DNA of 64,000 nucleotides from Mycolicibacterium aromaticivorans JS19b1 = JCM 16368 (lineage in GTDB: Bacteria; Actinomycetota; Actinomycetes; Mycobacteriales; Mycobacteriaceae). The position numbers and the translations under genes were made by a program. Below the pieces are notes generated by a model that saw nothing but the letters and a program-made list of their open reading frames with translations, searched no databases and had not been told where the DNA came from. Numbering within the stretch: the stretch's first letter is position 1; each line of letters opens with the position of its first letter. Positions 7,480-16,087 of this stretch are shown one piece after another. The DNA lies in the NCBI RefSeq assembly GCF_000559085.1, contig NZ_JALN02000001.1, forward strand, positions 3,658,001-3,722,000, read 5' to 3'.

Positions 7480-8673
7480 ATGGCACGCGACACCTGGTTC
7501 GAAACCGTCGCCATCGCGCAGCAGCGCGCCAAGAAGCGTCTCCCCAAGTCTGCGTACGGCGCACTCATCGGTGGCAGTGAGAAGGGCCTCACGGTCAACG
7601 GCAACAACGAGGCCTTCAACGAGCTCGGCTTCGCCCCGCATGTCATCGGCGCTCTTGAAAAGCGGGACATGGCAACGACGGTGATGGGCCAAGAGGTTTC
7701 GGTGCCCGTGCTGATCTCACCGACCGGGGTGCAGGCCGTGCACCCTGACGGGGAAGTGGCCGTCGCCCGCGCCGCCGCGGGCCGGGGCACCGCGATGGGC
7801 CTGTCATCGTTTGCCAGCAAGCCGATCGAAGAAGTCGTCGCGGCGAACCCGAAGACGTTCTTTCAGATCTACTGGCTGGGCGACCGGGATGCCATCGCCG
7901 CCCGCGCCGAGCGCGCCCGGGCCGCCGGGGCCGTCGGGCTCATCGTGACCACCGACTGGAGCTTCAGCCACGGGCGGGACTGGGGCAGCCCCAAGATCCC
8001 GGAAAAGATGGACCTCAAGACCATGATCAAGATGAGTCCCGAGGTTCTGACCAAGCCGAGCTGGTTCTACCAGTGGGCCAAGACTCTGCGCCCACCCGCC
8101 CTGTCGGTGCCGAACCAGGCAGGCCGGGGTGAGGCCGGTCCGGCGTTCTTCGACGCCTACGGCCAGTGGATGGGCACGCCCCCGCCCACCTGGGACGACA
8201 TCGCCTGGCTGCGCGAGCTGTGGGGCGGACCGTTCATGCTCAAGGGTGTCATGCGGATCGATGACGCCAAACGCGCTGTGGACGCTGGCGTTTCGGCGAT
8301 CTCGGTGTCCAACCACGGTGGCAACAACCTGGACGGCACCCCGGCGTCGATCCGGGCGCTGCCGGCCATCGCGGACGCGGTCGGCGACCAGGTCGAGGTG
8401 CTGCTGGACGGCGGTGTCCGCCGGGGCAGCGACGTCGTCAAGGCGTTGGCGCTTGGCGCCCGCGCGGTCATGATCGGCCGTGCCTACCTCTGGGGTCTGG
8501 CCGCCAACGGTCAGGCGGGTGTGGAGAACGTCCTCGACATCCTGACCGGTGGCATCGACTCGGCTCTGCGCGGGCTGGGGAAGGCGTCGGTTCACGACCT
8601 GACGGCCGAGGACATCTTGGTGCCGGACGGCTTCATCCGGGCGCTCGGAGTGCCCGGTGGCGGGACGCACTGA
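7480..8673 (+). CDS. mftD: Mycofactocin FMN-dependent dehydrogenase
   Basis: This 397-residue FMN-dependent alpha-hydroxy-acid dehydrogenase (lactate/glycolate oxidase family) catalyses the oxidative deamination of the released AHDP intermediate to premycofactocin. It shows LISPTGVQAVHPDGEVAVARAA near the N-terminus, the substrate/FMN region FMLKGVMRIDDAKRAVDAG, the catalytic-histidine motif VSNHGGNNLDG, and the phosphate-binding LLDGGVRRGSDVVKALALGA with ARAVMIGRAYLWGL after it. The ATG at 7480 is two bases after the mftC stop; frame extending upstream lies inside mftC and is rejected. A 126-bp gap with a hairpin separates it from mftE. Confidence 0.95.
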   Translation: MARDTWFETVAIAQQRAKKRLPKSAYGALIGGSEKGLTVNGNNEAFNELGFAPHVIGALEKRDMATTVMGQEVSVPVLISPTGVQAVHPDGEVAVARAAAGRGTAMGLSSFASKPIEEVVAANPKTFFQIYWLGDRDAIAARAERARAAGAVGLIVTTDWSFSHGRDWGSPKIPEKMDLKTMIKMSPEVLTKPSWFYQWAKTLRPPALSVPNQAGRGEAGPAFFDAYGQWMGTPPPTWDDIAWLRELWGGPFMLKGVMRIDDAKRAVDAGVSAISVSNHGGNNLDGTPASIRALPAIADAVGDQVEVLLDGGVRRGSDVVKALALGARAVMIGRAYLWGLAANGQAGVENVLDILTGGIDSALRGLGKASVHDLTAEDILVPDGFIRALGVPGGGTH

Positions 8674-8717
8674 ACCCGCCATAACCTAGCCTCTGGTGCT
8701 GGCGTGACTGACGGGAC

Positions 8718-8749
8718 GACGGTGACGGCCCCTGGTGGGCGCCACCGTC
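8718..8749 (+). other. Hairpin in the mftD-mftE gap
   Basis: The only sizeable gap in the mft operon (8674-8799) contains an inverted repeat GACGGTG ... CACCGTC (7 bp each arm, 18-bp G+C-rich loop with further internal pairing). No T-run follows, so it is not a clear terminator. It could be a transcript-stability or attenuation element separating mftA-D from mftE-G. Confidence 0.4.
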
Positions 8750-8799
8750 CCGATTGCGAAAGAAATCCGTCTTCTCCTCGAACAATTGGCGCACAGCAG

Positions 8800-9543
8800 G
8801 TGAATTCGGCCTACCATCGGCGCGTGGCTTTCCGGAGCGAGCTGGGCAACTCGACATCGAGTCAGCTTCGCGATATCTCGCCAACGATCTTGATCCCGGT
8901 CGGTTCGACCGAGCAGCACGGCCCGCACCTGCCGCTCGATACCGACACCCGCATCGCCGCCGCGGTGGCCCGGGCCGCTACCGAGGACCTCAACGGTTCC
9001 GGCCATGATCAGTTTCTGCTCGCGCCCGCGATCGCCTATGGTGCGTCCGGCGAGCACGAGGGCTTTGCCGGGACGGTGTCGATCGGCACCGCGGCGCTGA
9101 CGACCGTGCTGGTCGAGTACGGCCGTTCGGCGTGTGGTTGGGCGCGACGGCTCGTCTTCGTCAACGGTCACGGCGGCAATGTAGAAGCCATGCGCTCGGC
9201 GGTGCGTCTGCTGCGCGCCGAGGGCCGTGACGCGGCCTGGTGCGCGTGTGTCGCCGAGGGCGGAGATGCCCACGCCGGTCATACGGAAACATCTGTATTG
9301 CTACATATTTCGCCGGCGGACGTCCGTACCGACTCCTGGTGTAGCGGGAACAGGGCTCCACTGGCTACCCTTTTGCCGCAGATGCGTCTCGGGGGGGTGG
9401 CCGCGGTGAGTGAGGTGGGGGTGCTTGGTGACCCGACGACGGCGACTCGGGTCGACGGTGAGCGCATCTTCACGCAGATGGTCGCCAATTGTTCGCAACG
9501 CGTCGGCCGGTGGCGACCGGCCGACGACGGGATGCTGATATGA
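8800..9543 (+). CDS. mftE: Mycofactocin peptidase (creatininase family)
   Basis: The 247-residue creatininase-like metallopeptidase cuts the modified MftA just before its C-terminal Val-Tyr-derived unit, releasing AHDP. Metal-binding and family motifs are [21 protein letters not shown] near residue 30, [28 protein letters not shown] and [11 protein letters not shown]. The GTG at 8800 (VNSAYHRR) matches the family N-terminus; an upstream in-frame GTG at 8704 would add 32 low-quality residues and run through the intergenic hairpin. The stop overlaps the mftF start (ATGA at 9540-9543). Confidence 0.93.
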   Translation: MNSAYHRRVAFRSELGNSTSSQLRDISPTILIPVGSTEQHGPHLPLDTDTRIAAAVARAATEDLNGSGHDQFLLAPAIAYGASGEHEGFAGTVSIGTAALTTVLVEYGRSACGWARRLVFVNGHGGNVEAMRSAVRLLRAEGRDAAWCACVAEGGDAHAGHTETSVLLHISPADVRTDSWCSGNRAPLATLLPQMRLGGVAAVSEVGVLGDPTTATRVDGERIFTQMVANCSQRVGRWRPADDGMLI

Positions 9544-10952
9544 CCCAGCCGCGGTTGCCCGACGGCTTCGCGGTACAGGTCGATCGTCGGGTGCGCACAC
9601 TCGCCGAGGGCTCGGCCCTGCTCGGTGGTTCTCCGACCCGGTTACTGCGCCTGGCGCCGGCGGCCCAGACCTTGCTGGACGGCGGCCGCCTCGAGGTGCG
9701 CGACGCGGTGAGCGCCCAGTTGGCCCGCACCCTGCTCGACGCCACCGTCGCCCACCCCCGCCCCGCGGGCGGTCCATCGCACCGTGACGTCACCGTGGTG
9801 ATTCCGGTGCGTAACAACCCCTTTGGGCTTTATCGGTTGATCATGTCTCTGCGTGGAATGCGGGTGGTGGTCGTCGACGACGGTTCTGAGATGCAGGTTC
9901 AGCCCGACGATTTCGCGGGCGCGCGCTGCGACGTCGAGGTGGTGCGGCACGCGCGCAGCAAGGGGCCGGCGGCTGCTCGTAACACCGGGCTTGCTGCTTG
10001 CACAACAGATTTCGTTGCCTTCCTGGACTCCGATGTCGTGCCGCGCCGCGGCTGGCTCGAGGCGCTGCTGGGTCACTTCTGCGATCCCGCGGTGGCGCTG
10101 GTGGCCCCGCGCATCGTCGGGCTCGGGCACAGCGATCAACTGGTCGCCCGCTACGAGGCGGTGCGCTCGTCACTGGACCTCGGTGAGCGTGAGGCTCCGG
10201 TGATGCCCTATGGCCGGGTGTCCTACGTTCCCAGCGCGGCGATCATCTGTCGGCGTTCGGCACTGCTCGAGGTTGGAGGTTTCGACGAGACCCTGCGCTC
10301 GGGTGAAGATGTCGACCTGTGCTGGCGGTTGATCGAGTCGGGCTCCCGGCTGCGCTACGAACCGATCGCGTTGGTCGCCCACGAGCACCGCACTCAGATG
10401 CGAGATTGGCTGGGCCGCAAGGCGTTCTATGGTAGCTCGGCGGCTCCGCTGTCGATCCGGCACCCGGACAAGATGGCCCCCGTGGTGATCTCGGCGTGGA
10501 GCCTGTTGGTCTGGTTACTGATGGCTCTGGGCTCGGTGGGCGGCTATCTGGCCTCACTGGTGTTCGCTGGGGTGACCACCCGGCGCACCGCGAAGGCAAT
10601 GCAGAACACCGACGCGGGCATGTCCGACGTGGTGGTCCTGGCTCTGCGCGGTATCGGCGCCGCGGCACTTCAGCTGTCGGCAGCGGTCTGCCGGCACTAC
10701 TGGCCGCTGGCGTTGGTGGCGGCCCTGCTCTCCCAGCGGTGCAGGCAGGCGATCCTAGTGGCGGCGGTGCTCGACGGGGTGCAGGACTGGATCACCCGCA
10801 ACCGCAGCACCGATGTCGAGGGCAAGCCGATCGGCCTGTTCGCCTACCTCCTGCTCAAGCGCCTCGACGATCTGGCCTACGGTGCCGGACTGTGGACGGG
10901 TGTCATCCGCGAGCGCACGCTGCGGCCACTGAAGCCGCAGATCAAAACCTGA
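9540..10952 (+). CDS. mftF: Mycofactocin glycosyltransferase
   Basis: This 470-residue protein has a GT2 catalytic domain at about residues 80-310 and C-terminal hydrophobic segments. It attaches an oligoglucose chain to premycofactocin, as established for mycobacterial orthologues. Visible motifs are [38 protein letters not shown] and the DxD-type [10 protein letters not shown]. The acceptor-site region [19 protein letters not shown] follows. Near residues 320-350 and 380-410 are membrane-like stretches ([20 protein letters not shown]), suggesting action at the inner face of the membrane. It is coupled to mftE by an ATGA overlap and followed after 4 bp by mftG. Confidence 0.95.
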   Translation: MTQPRLPDGFAVQVDRRVRTLAEGSALLGGSPTRLLRLAPAAQTLLDGGRLEVRDAVSAQLARTLLDATVAHPRPAGGPSHRDVTVVIPVRNNPFGLYRLIMSLRGMRVVVVDDGSEMQVQPDDFAGARCDVEVVRHARSKGPAAARNTGLAACTTDFVAFLDSDVVPRRGWLEALLGHFCDPAVALVAPRIVGLGHSDQLVARYEAVRSSLDLGEREAPVMPYGRVSYVPSAAIICRRSALLEVGGFDETLRSGEDVDLCWRLIESGSRLRYEPIALVAHEHRTQMRDWLGRKAFYGSSAAPLSIRHPDKMAPVVISAWSLLVWLLMALGSVGGYLASLVFAGVTTRRTAKAMQNTDAGMSDVVVLALRGIGAAALQLSAAVCRHYWPLALVAALLSQRCRQAILVAAVLDGVQDWITRNRSTDVEGKPIGLFAYLLLKRLDDLAYGAGLWTGVIRERTLRPLKPQIKT

Positions 10953-10956
10953 CTTG

Positions 10957-12399
10957 GTGGCCGACCACAGCACACGCAGCGACGTCCTGATCGTCGGTGC
11001 CGGCAGCGCCGGATCCGTGCTGGCCGAACGCCTCTCGGCGGACCCGACGTGCCGGGTCACCGTCGTCGAAGCCGGCCCCGGCCCGGACGAACCGGGTGTC
11101 CGGGACCTCACTCGCAACGGCCTGCAGCTGCCGATCGGCGCCGCGAGTCCGCTGGCTCAGCGCTATCGCACCCGACTCACCGACGATCCGGCCCGGGACG
11201 CCGATATCGTCCGCGGTGTGACGGTGGGCGGCTCCGGTGCGGTCAACGGCGGTTACTTCTGCCGGGCGCTGCCCGTCGACTTCGACGGACCTGCGCTGCC
11301 GGGCTGGTCATGGAGCGAGGTGATACCGCACTACCGGGCCATCCAGACCGATCTGGATTTCCCCGACCGCGCAGACGGTGGCCCCATCGCCATCCGGCGT
11401 ACCAACGAACTTGTCGGCAGCACAGCAGCATTCGTCGACGCCGCCCGGGACGCCGGACTGCGCTGGTTGCCCGACCTCAACGCTGAGCCCATCGGGGAGA
11501 ACTCGCCCCCCGGCATCGGGGCGGTGCCCCTGAACATTGTCGACGGTGTGCGCGGCGGCCCTGGCGCGGCCTTCCTGGAGCCGGCCGCCGCCCGCCCCAA
11601 CCTGACCGTGCTGCCGCGCACCCGGGTCCTGCGTATCCGGCTTTCCGGCAGCCGCGCGGTCGGCGTCGAGACCGTCGGTCCGGACGGGCCGAGTGTGTTG
11701 GAGGCCGACCGGGTGGTGCTCTCGGCGGGTGCCATCTCCTCCGCGCAACTGCTCATGCTCTCGGGCATCGGACCCGCCGCGACCCTGCGCCGGCTTGGCA
11801 TTGCGGTATCGGCCGACCTAGCTGTGGGGCGGCGGACCTGGGATCACCCGGAGTGGGTGCTGCCGACAACGTGGACCGTCGCCCCGCAGCGGCCGGTGCT
11901 CGAGGTGGTGCTGGTGATCGATGGCATCGAGATCCGGCCATACACAGGTGGTTTCATCGCCATGGTCGGCGACGGCACCGCCGGCCGTCCGGATTGGCCC
12001 CATCTCGGGGTGGCGCTGATGAACCCTCGGGCCGCTGGGCGCCTGTCCCTGCACTCCACCGACCCCATGGTCGCCCCGTCGATAGAGCACCATTACGACA
12101 GGGCGGGTGAGGATACCGCCGCGTTAAGGCACGGCTGCGAGTACGCCGTCGAAGTACTCGGAACCACAACGCAGCTTGGCGAGCCGATGTGGTCGACCTC
12201 CCAGCATCTCTGCGGCACGGCCCCGATGGGTCTGGACACCGACGAGCACGCCGTCGTCGATCCGCGGTGCCGAGTGCGGGGGATTGACCGTCTCTGGGTG
12301 GTGGACGGCTCAGTGCTGCCCCGCATCACCAGCCGTGGCCCCCACGCGACGATCGCGATGATCGGCCACCGCGCCGCCGAATTCGTCTCGGCGGGTTAA
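10957..12399 (+). CDS. mftG: Mycofactocin-associated GMC oxidoreductase
   Basis: This 480-residue FAD-dependent glucose-methanol-choline oxidoreductase is thought to pass electrons from reduced mycofactocin to the respiratory chain. The FAD fold DVLIVGAGSAGSVLAERLS starts at about residue 9. The GMC signatures TVGGSGAVNGGYFCR and VVLSAGAISSAQLLMLSGIG are clear, and the catalytic His region is near the C-terminus (SQHLCGTAPMGLDTDEHAVVDP-like, then LWVVDGSVLP). The start could be the GTG at 10957 or the TTG at 10954; I prefer GTG. Its 3' end overlaps the convergent exporter gene by about 90 bp. Confidence 0.92.
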   Translation: MADHSTRSDVLIVGAGSAGSVLAERLSADPTCRVTVVEAGPGPDEPGVRDLTRNGLQLPIGAASPLAQRYRTRLTDDPARDADIVRGVTVGGSGAVNGGYFCRALPVDFDGPALPGWSWSEVIPHYRAIQTDLDFPDRADGGPIAIRRTNELVGSTAAFVDAARDAGLRWLPDLNAEPIGENSPPGIGAVPLNIVDGVRGGPGAAFLEPAAARPNLTVLPRTRVLRIRLSGSRAVGVETVGPDGPSVLEADRVVLSAGAISSAQLLMLSGIGPAATLRRLGIAVSADLAVGRRTWDHPEWVLPTTWTVAPQRPVLEVVLVIDGIEIRPYTGGFIAMVGDGTAGRPDWPHLGVALMNPRAAGRLSLHSTDPMVAPSIEHHYDRAGEDTAALRHGCEYAVEVLGTTTQLGEPMWSTSQHLCGTAPMGLDTDEHAVVDPRCRVRGIDRLWVVDGSVLPRITSRGPHATIAMIGHRAAEFVSAG

Positions 12400-13958
12400 C
12401 TTTCGGACCAGCCGGAATTGGCGTCCGTCACGGCCGGGAGCCCACAGCCCGATCAGCACCGCGGCGAGCGCGACGAGAATCGCGAGCACCACGATCGAGC
12501 TCTGCATTGCGTGCAGGAAGGCCGACTTGCTGATGTCGGCCACCTGAACGCCGGCCGGTCCCAGCCGGCTGGACACCGCCAGCGCTTCGGCCAGTGACCC
12601 ACCGGCGGCCTGACGAACCGGCGGCGGGAACGCTGCCAGTTGGTCGCCGAGGCGGTGGGTGTATTGGCCGGCCAGCACCGAACCCGCCAGAGCGATGCCC
12701 AGCGCGGCACCGACTTCGCGGACTGTGTCGTTGACCGCCGATGCCACGCCCTGCTTGTCGTCGGGTGCAGCATTCATGATGGCCGAAGTGGTCGGTGCGG
12801 TGCACAGCCCCACCCCGGTGGCCAGCACCAGCAGCGGCCAGGCAAGGCTGAGGTAGGACGAGTCCACTCGCAGGGTCAGCAGACAGGCGAATCCGGCTGT
12901 CAGGAAGAGCAATCCGGTGGAGACGACCGTGCGCAACCCCAGCCGCGGCAGATACCACGACGAGGTCACGGACAGCACGGCCAGCGGGAATACCAGCGGG
13001 GTCAACGCCAACGCGGTTTGCAACGCCGAGTACCCCAAAATCAGCTGCGTGTACTGCATGACCAGGAACATGAACCCGAAGTTGGCCAGGAACAACACTG
13101 CGATCGCCGCCGCGCCGGTGGCGAAATCGGCTCGCCGGAACAAGGATACGTCGAGCAGCGGATGCGTTCGGTGTGGACCTCGAGTACGCCGAAGGCCACC
13201 GCCAGCGCCAGCCCCGCAGCCAGGCAGCAGATCACCAGCGGATCCGACCAGCCTCGTTGGGGCGCTTCGACGATGCCGAACACCAGTACCGCGACGGCGC
13301 CTGCGATCAGTGCCGCGCCGGGCCAGTCGAGCGGGGGAGTGGTCGCGTCGCGCGAATCGCTGACCGTCCAGGTCAGCGCGAACAGCAGCGCAGCTGCGCC
13401 GGCCAGCGCCCAGAAGATCGACTGCCACGGCCAAAAGTGCAGCAGCACACCAGAACCCAGCATTCCGAGAACCGCGCCGCTGCCGGCCACCGCTGCCCAG
13501 ATCCCGACTGCCTTCGTGCGTTCCGACTTCGGATAGACGACCGTCAGAAGGGAGAGGGTGGCCGGCATGACGAACGCGGCCCCTGCTCCGGCGACCGCAC
13601 GGGCGGCGATGATCTGAATCGGTGCATCGAGGAAGATCGGCGCCAGGGAAGCCAGCATGAAAATGGCCAGACCGATCAGCAGAGCACCGCGACGGCCGTA
13701 GCGGTCGCCGATGGCCCCGGCCGGGAGCAGTAGGCAGGCCAGCACCAGGGTGTAGCTGTCCACGACCCAGGTCAGCTGGGACTGGTTGGCCGACGTCGAG
13801 ACGGCGATGTCGCCCAGCGCGGTATTGAGGGCGATCATCGAGGAGATCACCAGCGCCACGCCCAGGCAGGCGACGGTCAATGTCCATGTTCGCTGCCGAG
13901 TCGAGACGTTCCGGAGTCGGGTGTCGGTACCCTTGTCGGGCCGGATCAAGGTGTCCAC
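12310..13958 (-). pseudogene. MFS drug exporter (EmrB/QacA type) split by a frameshift
   Basis: Two reading frames together make one 14-helix major facilitator of the DHA2/EmrB family. The N-terminal half starts at the GTG at 13958 (VDTLIRPDKG) and contains TWVVDSYTLVLACLLLPAGAIGDRYGRR-like helix 2/motif A and GAGAAFVMPATLSLL. It stays in frame to about 13166 (VLEVHTER). Homology resumes in another frame with HPLLDVSLFRRADF and continues through seven helices to GLWAPGRDGRQFRL. A single missing base near 13165 (expected CGC CAT, seen CGCAT) would restore it. Either the gene is broken or the base is a sequencing error. The C-terminus runs over the mftG 3' end. It diverges from a TetR gene that probably regulates it. 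Confidence 0.8.
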
Positions 13959-13982
13959 ACGGGGGCCCTTCTTTCGGTCGCA

Positions 13983-13999
13983 AGTCCAACTATGGGACT
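13983..13999. promoter_or_regulatory. Candidate TetR operator between exporter and tetR
   Basis: An inverted repeat AGTCC-AACTATG-GGACT lies in the 95-bp divergent region, 25 bp from the exporter start and 55 bp from the TetR start. An AT-rich stretch (AAAAATATTCAAA) that may hold the tetR -10 follows it. Assignment to the neighbouring TetR rests on position and symmetry only. Confidence 0.5.
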
Positions 14000-14053
14000 A
14001 TCCGTCTCAAAAATATTCAAACGTGCTGACCGGCACCGGGGAGGATTCCATTC

Positions 14054-14704
14054 ATGGCGAGCCGACGCAGCGACCCCAGACCTGCGCGCTCGCGCGCGCG
14101 GTTACTGGACGCCGCAACGGCATTGCTGCGCACCGGCGGCCCCAGCGCGGTCACCGTCGACGCCGTCACCCGCGGCGCCAACGTCGCGCGGGCAACTCTG
14201 TACCGGCATTTTCCCAGCGGGAACGATCTGCTGGCCGCGGCGTTCCACAGCCTCATTCCGCCCGCCCCGATGCCGCCGGAGACCGGGACGTTGCGGGAGC
14301 GCCTGCTCGCGCTGTTGCAGGCGCAGGCCGACCTCATCTCGGAGACCCCAGCCCTGCTGTCGGCGACCTACTGGCTGGCTCTGGGTCCGGACATGGAGCA
14401 CCTGCCGGGCAAGGACGAGGGCTCGGACAGCCCGGAGGTCCGCACCCTGCGGGAGCGGGTCGCTCAGCAGTACGGCGCTCCGTTCGACGCGATCTTCGAC
14501 AGTCCCGACGCCCGGCGTGAACTCGGCGAGGTCGACCGCGCGCAGGCCATCATGCTCTTGATCGGCCCACTGGTTGCCGGTCGGATCAGTACGCTCGCAG
14601 ACTTCGATTACCGCGAGTGCGCCCGCGCTGCGGTGGACGGCTTTCTGGCCGTCCACCGGATCGGTGACATCACTTCAGCGAGTAGCGAATCGGCAGGCGC
14701 TTGA
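14054..14704 (+). CDS. TetR-family regulator, probably of the adjacent MFS exporter
   Basis: The product is a 216-residue TetR regulator. Its HTH spans about residues 12-58 (SRARLLDAATALLRTGG, then VTVDAVTRGANVARATLYRHFPSGNDLLAAAF in part), and a helical C-terminal ligand domain ends DGFLAVHRI. The ATG at 14054 is preceded by GGGGAGG 9 bases upstream. It reads away from the exporter, the standard arrangement for a local repressor of an efflux pump. The last 35 bp overlap the 3' end of the convergent P450 gene. Ligand unknown. Confidence 0.86.
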   Translation: MASRRSDPRPARSRARLLDAATALLRTGGPSAVTVDAVTRGANVARATLYRHFPSGNDLLAAAFHSLIPPAPMPPETGTLRERLLALLQAQADLISETPALLSATYWLALGPDMEHLPGKDEGSDSPEVRTLRERVAQQYGAPFDAIFDSPDARRELGEVDRAQAIMLLIGPLVAGRISTLADFDYRECARAAVDGFLAVHRIGDITSASSESAGA

Positions 14705-15920
14705 GGCCGCCGACGAAGGTGGTGGCCATGAGTTCGGGTTCGCCCGCGAGTTCGATGGACTTGATACGCGGGACGAGTTCGGTGAAGAAGCTGTTCATCT
14801 CCATGCGGGCCAGCGCTGCGCCCAGGCAGAAGTGCACGCCGTAGCCGAAGGACAGGTGCTTGTTGGGGTCGCGGCCGACGTCGAAGCGCATCGGGTCGGC
14901 GAAGACTTCTTCGTCGCGGTTGGCCGAGACATAGGACAGCAGTACGGCTTCGCCCTCGGCGATGGGGACACCGCGGACCTCGGTGTCGGCCTGGGCGGTG
15001 CGCATGAACTCCTTGACCGGAACGATGCAGCGGATCATCTCCTCGACCGCGGTGCCCATCAGGGACGGATCGTTCTGCAACCGCTGGAGCTCACCCGGGT
15101 TGCGGATGAGTTCCAGTAGCCCGCCGGCGATTCCGGCGCTGGTGGTGTCGTGGCCGGCGCTGGCGACGATGACGTAGTAGGAGGCGGTGTCCATGTCGGA
15201 CAACGGTTCTCCATTGATCGTGGCGTTCGCGATCGCCGAGCTGAGATCCTCGGTGGGATGCTCGCGGCGCGAGGCGGTCAGCGCGTTGAAGTAGTTGAAG
15301 AAGTCCAGCAGCACCGCGAGCATGTCGTCGGTCTTGCCGCCGCGCTGGAACTCTTCGTCATCGCCGCCGAACATCTCCTGGGTGAGCTTGAGCATCCGCG
15401 GGAAATCCGACTCCGGCAGGCCCAGCAGCGACAAGATGATGTAGAGCGGAAAGTTGACCGCGATCTCCTGCACGAAGTCGAGCTCCGGTCCACGCTCGAG
15501 CATCTTGTCGACATAGATCTTTGCCAGCTCGTCACAGCGGGTCTTCAACGCGCGCATGGCTTTCGGGCGGAACCAGTCAGCGCCGATCTTGCGCATGTCG
15601 CGGTGCAGCGGGTCGTCCATGTGAATCAGCGTGCGCAGGCCGATCCCGGCTTCCATCTGTGCGCGCAACACGTCGTCGGCTTCGGCGATCGCCAGCAGCG
15701 GCCGCGGATCGTTGGTGAACAGGTCATTCTGACGTTCGATGTCCATGATGTCGGCGTGCTTGGTGATCGCCCAGAACGGCCGGTATCCCTCGGCCTCGAC
15801 CCACGACACGGGGGCATGTGCACGCAGGTGAGCAAGCGATTCGTGCATCCGCTGCTCATCGGTGTAGCCCAGCGGACTGGCCAGAACCCGGGCCGCTTTG
15901 TCCATGATCCGTGGGGTCAT
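14670..15920 (-). CDS. Cytochrome P450
   Basis: This 416-residue soluble bacterial P450 has the I-helix oxygen-activation motif SAGHDTTSAG near residue 245, the ExxR motif in VEEMIRCIVP near 285, and the haem-binding loop FGYGVHFCLGAALARME near 350 with the cysteine ligand. It resembles mycobacterial steroid/fatty-acid-type P450s, but I cannot name the CYP family with certainty. Electrons could come from the ferredoxin reductase at 2.2-3.4 kb, although no ferredoxin gene is visible in the window. GAGGAGACCCG ahead of the ATG at 15920 is a good ribosome site. An inverted TGAC-N4-GTCA lies 33 bp upstream. Confidence 0.93.
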   Translation of the reverse strand: MTPRIMDKAARVLASPLGYTDEQRMHESLAHLRAHAPVSWVEAEGYRPFWAITKHADIMDIERQNDLFTNDPRPLLAIAEADDVLRAQMEAGIGLRTLIHMDDPLHRDMRKIGADWFRPKAMRALKTRCDELAKIYVDKMLERGPELDFVQEIAVNFPLYIILSLLGLPESDFPRMLKLTQEMFGGDDEEFQRGGKTDDMLAVLLDFFNYFNALTASRREHPTEDLSSAIANATINGEPLSDMDTASYYVIVASAGHDTTSAGIAGGLLELIRNPGELQRLQNDPSLMGTAVEEMIRCIVPVKEFMRTAQADTEVRGVPIAEGEAVLLSYVSANRDEEVFADPMRFDVGRDPNKHLSFGYGVHFCLGAALARMEMNSFFTELVPRIKSIELAGEPELMATTFVGGLKRLPIRYSLK

Positions 15921-15952
15921 CGGGTCTCCTCGCTCAACTCATACCAGAAACT

Positions 15953-15964
15953 TGACGGGTGTCA
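15953..15964. promoter_or_regulatory. Short palindrome upstream of the P450 gene
   Basis: TGAC-GGGT-GTCA occurs between the P450 and esterase genes. The overlapping octamer TGTCAGGT (15960-15967) recurs at 20626-20633 upstream of the reductase-VOC-SDR-TetR operon. This could be a shared half-site for one of the two local TetR proteins; the evidence is weak. Confidence 0.3.
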
Positions 15965-16087
15965 GGTTCCTAGTTTGGCGTGGATTCTTCCAGGTCGCAG
16001 GCAAATCGTGGGAATTGCCAGGTCATGGCTCGAGCGGCCCGCCGCGTAGGCTCGGTTCTCGTGCCACACCAATCGAGGAGCCGACGA

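Noticed and set aside
8704..8799. Longer N-terminus for MftE from a GTG at 8704
   Set aside because: The extra residues are unlike the family, and the family N-terminus (VNSAYHRR) begins exactly at the GTG at 8800.
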